Below, piece by piece: positions 4,895 through 8,479 of a stretch of DNA of 8,479 bases. Source of the DNA: an uncultured Paracoccaceae bacterium. GTDB lineage: Bacteria > Pseudomonadota > Alphaproteobacteria > Rhodobacterales > Rhodobacteraceae. The stretch's first letter is position 1. Each line of letters opens with the position of its first letter. The stretch is taken from positions 1 to 8,479 of the forward strand of contig CAJXHQ010000107.1 of NCBI GenBank assembly GCA_913054485.1, written 5' to 3'. The position numbers and the translations under genes were made by a program. A model generated the notes under the pieces. That model saw only the letters and a list, made by a program, of their open reading frames with translations, made no database searches and was not told the origin of the DNA.

Positions 4895-6133
4895 ATGCCC
4901 GTACTTGTGATGAAATTCGGCGGCACATCCGTCGCCAACCTGGACCGGATCCGCCGCGCCGCCAAACGTGTCGGCGTTGAGGTGGCCAAGGGTTATGACG
5001 TCATTGTCATCGTCTCGGCCATGTCCGGCAAGACCAACGAGCTGGTCGGCTGGGTCGATGAAACCTCGCCGATGTATGACGCCCGCGAGTATGATGCGGT
5101 TGTATCATCCGGCGAGGCGGTGACGGCTGGCTTGATGGCGCTGACGCTGCAGGAGATGGATGTTCCGGCGCGCAGCTGGCAAGGCTGGCAGGTGCCGCTG
5201 AAGACCAACTCCGCCCACAGCCAGGCCAGGATTGAAGAAATCCCGACCGACAACATCAACGCCAAATTCGGCGAGGGCATGAAGGTGGCCGTGGTTGCCG
5301 GTTTCCAGGGGGTCTCCCCAGAAGGCCGCATCACCACTTTGGGCCGGGGCGGTTCGGACACCACGGCGGTGGCCTTTGCGGCGGCCTTTGAGGCCGAGCG
5401 CTGCGACATCTATACGGACGTCGACGGTGTCTACACCACCGACCCGCGCATCTGTGAAAAGGCGCGCAAACTGGATAAGATCGCCTTTGAAGAGATGCTG
5501 GAGCTGGCATCCCTGGGCGCAAAAGTTCTGCAGACCCGCTCGGTTGAGCTGGCGATGCGCTACAAGGTGAAACTGCGCGTTCTGAGCAGCTTTGAAGAAC
5601 AATCCGACGAGGCAGGCACGCTGGTCTGCGACGAGGAGGAAATCATGGAATCCAATGTTGTGGCCGGTGTGGCCTATTCCCGCGACGAAGCCAAAATGAC
5701 CCTGCTGTCGGTTGCCGACCGCCCGGGCATCGCGGCCACCATCTTCACCTCGCTGTCGGACGCGGGCGTGAACGTTGACATGATCGTGCAGAACATCTCG
5801 GAAGAGGGTCGCACGGATATGACCTTCTCCTGCCCGACTGACCAGGTGGCGCGTGCGGAAAAGGCGCTCTTGGACACCAAGGGCGCGGGCGAGCTGAACT
5901 ACGCCGAGTTGGTTGCTGATACGGATGTGGCCAAGATCTCGGTTGTTGGTATCGGCATGCGTTCGCAGTCCGGTGTGGCGGCGAAGATGTTCAAGGTGCT
6001 GTCGGACGAGGGCATCAACATCAAGGTCATCACAACCTCCGAGATCAAGATTTCGGTGCTGGTCGACCGGAAATACATGGAACTTGCGGTCCAAGCACTG
6101 CATGATGCCTTCGAACTGGACAAAGCGGCCTGA
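4895..6133 (+). CDS. lysC: Aspartate kinase, two-ACT-domain form
   Basis: Phosphorylates L-aspartate with ATP to 4-phospho-aspartate, the first step to lysine/diaminopimelate, threonine and methionine, in the cytoplasm. The 412 residues fit the monofunctional class (about 400-420). The kinase domain (1 to about 245) has KFGGTSVA at 7-14, SAMSGKTNEL at 41-50, SSGEAVTAG at 71-79, and TTLGRGGSDTTAVA at 147-160 followed by DIYTDVDGVYTTDPR. Two ACT domains follow (about 265-340 and 346-412) with VADRPGIA, VNVDMIVQN and VVGIGMRSQSGVAAKMF, typical of lysine/threonine feedback sites. The start at ATG 4895 has GGGAG nine bases upstream. An internal ATG at residue 251, just before the ACT domains, carries a perfect AGGAGG, suggesting a separately made beta subunit. 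There is no homoserine dehydrogenase fusion. ptsP follows after 44 bases without a terminator, so the two are probably cotranscribed. Confidence 0.97.
   Translation: MPVLVMKFGGTSVANLDRIRRAAKRVGVEVAKGYDVIVIVSAMSGKTNELVGWVDETSPMYDAREYDAVVSSGEAVTAGLMALTLQEMDVPARSWQGWQVPLKTNSAHSQARIEEIPTDNINAKFGEGMKVAVVAGFQGVSPEGRITTLGRGGSDTTAVAFAAAFEAERCDIYTDVDGVYTTDPRICEKARKLDKIAFEEMLELASLGAKVLQTRSVELAMRYKVKLRVLSSFEEQSDEAGTLVCDEEEIMESNVVAGVAYSRDEAKMTLLSVADRPGIAATIFTSLSDAGVNVDMIVQNISEEGRTDMTFSCPTDQVARAEKALLDTKGAGELNYAELVADTDVAKISVVGIGMRSQSGVAAKMFKVLSDEGINIKVITTSEIKISVLVDRKYMELAVQALHDAFELDKAA
5634..5639 (+). promoter_or_regulatory. Perfect internal Shine-Dalgarno sequence inside lysC
   Basis: AGGAGG lies five bases before the in-frame ATG at 5645-5647 (Met251 of LysC). 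It is a better ribosome site than the one before the full-length start. It falls in the codons of an acidic linker (CDEEEIMES) between the kinase and ACT domains. Confidence 0.6.
5645..6133 (+). CDS. lysC: Possible aspartate kinase beta subunit (internal in-frame start)
   Basis: An in-frame product from Met251 would be 162 residues and contain only the two ACT domains. Bacillus subtilis AKII and Corynebacterium glutamicum LysC are known alpha2-beta2 enzymes whose beta subunit comes from an internal in-frame start at the same domain border, about 160-172 residues long. Here the start position, length and strong AGGAGG all match that arrangement. Production is inferred, not shown; Glu-Glu codons can also create AGGAGG-like runs by chance. 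Confidence 0.5.
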   Translation: MESNVVAGVAYSRDEAKMTLLSVADRPGIAATIFTSLSDAGVNVDMIVQNISEEGRTDMTFSCPTDQVARAEKALLDTKGAGELNYAELVADTDVAKISVVGIGMRSQSGVAAKMFKVLSDEGINIKVITTSEIKISVLVDRKYMELAVQALHDAFELDKAA

Positions 6134-6177
6134 TCTCTTCGGGCCGTCTGCTTGCGACCTTAACGTGAACAGGGCCC

Positions 6178-8418
6178 ATGGTAGAGAGTACAGAATCTGA
6201 AAGCAGGAGGCTTCTTGGCCGCCTGCGTGAAGTTATGGCCGGCGAAAGCGCCGGCCAGGAACGTCTTGACGAAATCACCCACCTGATTGCGGACAGCATG
6301 GGCAGCGAGGTCTGCTCGGTCTACCTGTTCCGCGATGATGAGACGCTGGAGCTCTGTGCAACAGAGGGGCTCAACGTCGAATCCGTGCACCAGACCCGGA
6401 TGCGTCTGGGTGAGGGGCTGGTGGGCCGTGTGGCCAAATACGGCAAGGTGGTCAACACCCCCGATGCGCCCAGTGCCAAGGGGTTCCGATACATGCCGGA
6501 AACCGGCGAGGAGCGCTATTCTGCTTTCCTCGGCATTCCGATCCAGCGCCTGGGTGAAAAGCTGGGCGTGCTGGTGGTGCAATCCAAAGAGGCGCGCGAA
6601 TACTCTGCCGATGCGGTCTATGCGCTGGAAGTGGTGGCCATGGTCATCGCCGAAATGACCGAGCTGGGCGCCTTTGTGGGCGAGGGCGCAGCGCTGTCCC
6701 CCTTGCACCAGCAGGCAGTGATGCTGCCGGGCACTGCGGCGCAGGAGGGTGCGGCCGAAGGCCACGTCTGGCTGCACGAGCCGCGGGTGGTGGTCACCAA
6801 CCCGATCGCAGATGATCCGCACCGCGAGCTGGAACGCCTGAACGAGTCGGTCGAGGAGCTGCGCGTCGGTGTCGACAAGATGCTGGCCATGTCGCAGAAC
6901 GGCGACAAGGAGCAGCTGAAGGTTCTGGAAGCCTACCGTATGTTTGCCAATTCCAAAGGCTGGATGAAGCGCATGGAGGAGGACATCGCCCGCGGCCTCA
7001 GCGCTGAAGCGGCGGTGGAAAAGGAGCAGTCCCAGGCCCGCGCCAGGATGGAACAGGTGCAGGACGCCTATCTACGTGAAAGGCTTGCTGACCTGGATGA
7101 TCTGTCTAACCGGCTGCTGCGCATCCTGACCGGTCAGGGCAATCACAATGCCGCCGATCTGCCGCCGGATCCGATCCTGATCGCCCGCAATATCGGCCCC
7201 GGCGACCTTTTGGAATACGGCCGCTCCCTGCGCGGTATTGTGCTGGAGGAAGGGTCGGTCGGATCGCATGCGGCCATTGTGGCCCGTGCGCTGGCGATCC
7301 CGCTGGTGGTGAATACTGCCCGCATCACCACCGAAGCGCTCAATGGCGACCACATCATGGTGGACGGAGAGCAGGGCATTGCCCACTTGCGCCCGGACGA
7401 TACCGTGGTCAGCGCCTTTCGCGACAAGATGGCAATGCAGGCCAAGGCTCAGGAACGCTATGCCTCGATCCGGGACAAGCAGGCGGTTACTCCCGACGGG
7501 CAGAAGATCAACCTCGTGATGAATGCCGGACTGATGGCCGATCTGCCCTCGCTGGACAGTTCCGGCGCCGAAGGGGTGGGGCTCTTCCGTACTGAGCTGC
7601 AGTTCCTGGTCCGCAATCAGATGCCGAAACGGTCGGAGCTGGTGGCGCTGTATAAACGGGTGCTGGATGCGGCCCATGGCAAGCGCGTGGTGTTCCGGAC
7701 GCTGGATATCGGTTCGGACAAAGTGCTGCCCTACATGAAGCCGACCGATGAGCCGAACCCGGCGCTGGGCTGGCGGGCGATCCGGGTCGGGCTGGACAAG
7801 CCCGGCGTGATGCGGATGCAGCTGCAGGCACTGATGCGCGCCGCCGAGGGCCGGCCGCTGACCATCATGTTCCCCTTTGTGGCCCAGTTCGAGGAATACC
7901 GCGCCGGCCGTGCAGAGGTCAAAAAGACTTGGGAGCGTGAGGAAAAGCTGGGCCATGTCCTGCCAGAGACGCTGGAAGTGGGTGCCATGCTGGAGACGCC
8001 CTCGCTGGCCTTTGCGCCGCGCAAGTTCTTCGAGGAGGTGGATTTCATCTCCATCGGCGGCAATGATCTGAAGCAGTTCTTCTTTGCCGCCGACCGCGAG
8101 AACGAGCGGGTGCGCAAGCGCTATGACACGCTGAACGTCAGCTTCCTGAGTCTGATCGAACGCATCGTGGAGCGCTGTGATGAGACGGATACGCCGTTGA
8201 GCTTCTGTGGCGAGGATGCGGGCCGCCCGATCGAGGCGCTGTGCCTGGCGGCCATTGGCGTGCGCACCCTGTCGATGCGCCCGGCCTCCATCGGGCCGGT
8301 GAAGTCGCTGCTGATGCGCTCGGACCTTTCGGAGCTGCGCAAGGTGATCATGGATGCCCGTCACCGCGGCGAGCAATCCGTGCGCCCGGCCGTGATGCGC
8401 TACCTGCGCGACAACTGA
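6178..8418 (+). CDS. ptsP: PtsP, GAF-domain enzyme I of the nitrogen phosphotransferase system
   Basis: Autophosphorylates on a histidine with phosphoenolpyruvate and passes the phosphate to NPr and then EIIANtr in a regulatory, not sugar-importing, cytoplasmic relay. The 746 residues match the GAF-plus-EI form (about 750), longer than plain EI (about 575). The order is a GAF domain (about 25-165, with SVYLFRDDETLELCATEGL and GEGLVGRVA), a helical HPr-type-partner binding part (about 205-325), the swivelling phosphohistidine domain with His364 in GSHAAIVARALAIP, and a PEP-binding barrel with GLFRTE (469-473), FRTLDIGSDK, GAMLETPSL (602-610), SIGGNDLKQ (626-633) and Cys677 in FCGEDAGRP. All expected catalytic residues are present. 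ATG 6178 has only a weak AGGG three bases upstream, so it may depend on lysC translation and transcription. The GAF domain is the likely signal input (in other bacteria glutamine or 2-oxoglutarate); the ligand cannot be read here. Confidence 0.96.
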   Translation: MVESTESESRRLLGRLREVMAGESAGQERLDEITHLIADSMGSEVCSVYLFRDDETLELCATEGLNVESVHQTRMRLGEGLVGRVAKYGKVVNTPDAPSAKGFRYMPETGEERYSAFLGIPIQRLGEKLGVLVVQSKEAREYSADAVYALEVVAMVIAEMTELGAFVGEGAALSPLHQQAVMLPGTAAQEGAAEGHVWLHEPRVVVTNPIADDPHRELERLNESVEELRVGVDKMLAMSQNGDKEQLKVLEAYRMFANSKGWMKRMEEDIARGLSAEAAVEKEQSQARARMEQVQDAYLRERLADLDDLSNRLLRILTGQGNHNAADLPPDPILIARNIGPGDLLEYGRSLRGIVLEEGSVGSHAAIVARALAIPLVVNTARITTEALNGDHIMVDGEQGIAHLRPDDTVVSAFRDKMAMQAKAQERYASIRDKQAVTPDGQKINLVMNAGLMADLPSLDSSGAEGVGLFRTELQFLVRNQMPKRSELVALYKRVLDAAHGKRVVFRTLDIGSDKVLPYMKPTDEPNPALGWRAIRVGLDKPGVMRMQLQALMRAAEGRPLTIMFPFVAQFEEYRAGRAEVKKTWEREEKLGHVLPETLEVGAMLETPSLAFAPRKFFEEVDFISIGGNDLKQFFFAADRENERVRKRYDTLNVSFLSLIERIVERCDETDTPLSFCGEDAGRPIEALCLAAIGVRTLSMRPASIGPVKSLLMRSDLSELRKVIMDARHRGEQSVRPAVMRYLRDN

Positions 8419-8432
8419 GTCTTTGCGCCAAG

Positions 8433-8461
8433 CAAAGGGGCGGAGGGCTCCCGCCCGTTTG
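8433..8461 (+). terminator. Probable terminator after ptsP
   Basis: A 6-bp GC stem (GGGCGG 8438-8443 with CCGCCC 8451-8456, loop AGGGCTC) is extended by CAAA/TTTG pairs outside a G-G mismatch. It starts 15 bases after the ptsP stop. The T tract is only three bases, so termination strength is uncertain. Confidence 0.55.
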
Positions 8462-8479
8462 GGATCATCCTGCGGATGA

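Noticed and set aside
4497..4910. Plus-strand 137-residue open frame crossing the divergent intergenic region
   Set aside because: It overlaps the signal-peptide gene on the other strand and runs into lysC, and has low-complexity Ala/Ser/Arg content with no ribosome site.
5105..6103. 332-residue minus-strand open frame opposite lysC
   Set aside because: It is the antisense of the conserved aspartate kinase sequence, with no ribosome site or motif.
7072..8376. 434-residue minus-strand open frame opposite ptsP
   Set aside because: It mirrors highly conserved PtsP catalytic motifs; composition is typical of antisense shadows.

Overview
The window looks like chromosome from an alphaproteobacterium of the roseobacter type (Rhodobacterales; Ruegeria, Phaeobacter and Leisingera come to mind). 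The reasons are the high GC, the codon use, the protein character and the lysC-ptsP pair. This placement rests on recognition, not on a search. No tRNA, rRNA, CRISPR, IS element or phage gene is visible, so the region reads as a housekeeping block with some lineage-specific small genes.

Layout, left to right. (1) The 3' end of an unrecognised plus-strand gene (2-334), closed by a hairpin-plus-T terminator (375-396). (2) A leader with two adjacent dyads (441-454 and 454-472), then a 238-residue protein. Its short helical head may be phasin-like and its long Lys/Ala/Pro tail is histone H1-like (491-1207). (3) trkH, a potassium-uptake channel subunit (from 1265). It carries an in-frame TAG at 2588-2590 that removes the last 39 codons; these remain intact in the same frame to a TAA at 2708-2710. 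(4) A thiamine-diphosphate enzyme of the acetolactate synthase/decarboxylase superfamily (2710-4278), whose ATG overlaps the original trkH TAA. (5) A bidirectional terminator (4290-4314) between this gene and a convergent minus-strand gene for a small exported protein (4316-4687). (6) lysC, aspartate kinase (4895-6133), with a strong internal start that could give a separate ACT-domain beta subunit. (7) ptsP, GAF-domain enzyme I of the nitrogen PTS (6178-8418), 44 bases downstream with no terminator between, then a terminator-like hairpin.

How the genes may fit together. lysC commits aspartate to lysine, threonine, methionine and diaminopimelate synthesis, and it is probably cotranscribed with ptsP, the PEP-dependent entry kinase of the nitrogen PTS. 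In E. coli the last protein of that relay, EIIANtr, controls Trk potassium uptake by binding TrkA. A Trk channel gene and the relay's first kinase therefore lie within about 5 kb here, a suggestive but unproven link.

The observations most worth checking are the trkH amber codon, the internal lysC start with a perfect AGGAGG, the stable hairpin against the trkH start codon, and the possible phasin/H1-like protein with its dyad-rich leader. I did not find convincing evidence for an entirely new multi-gene system.
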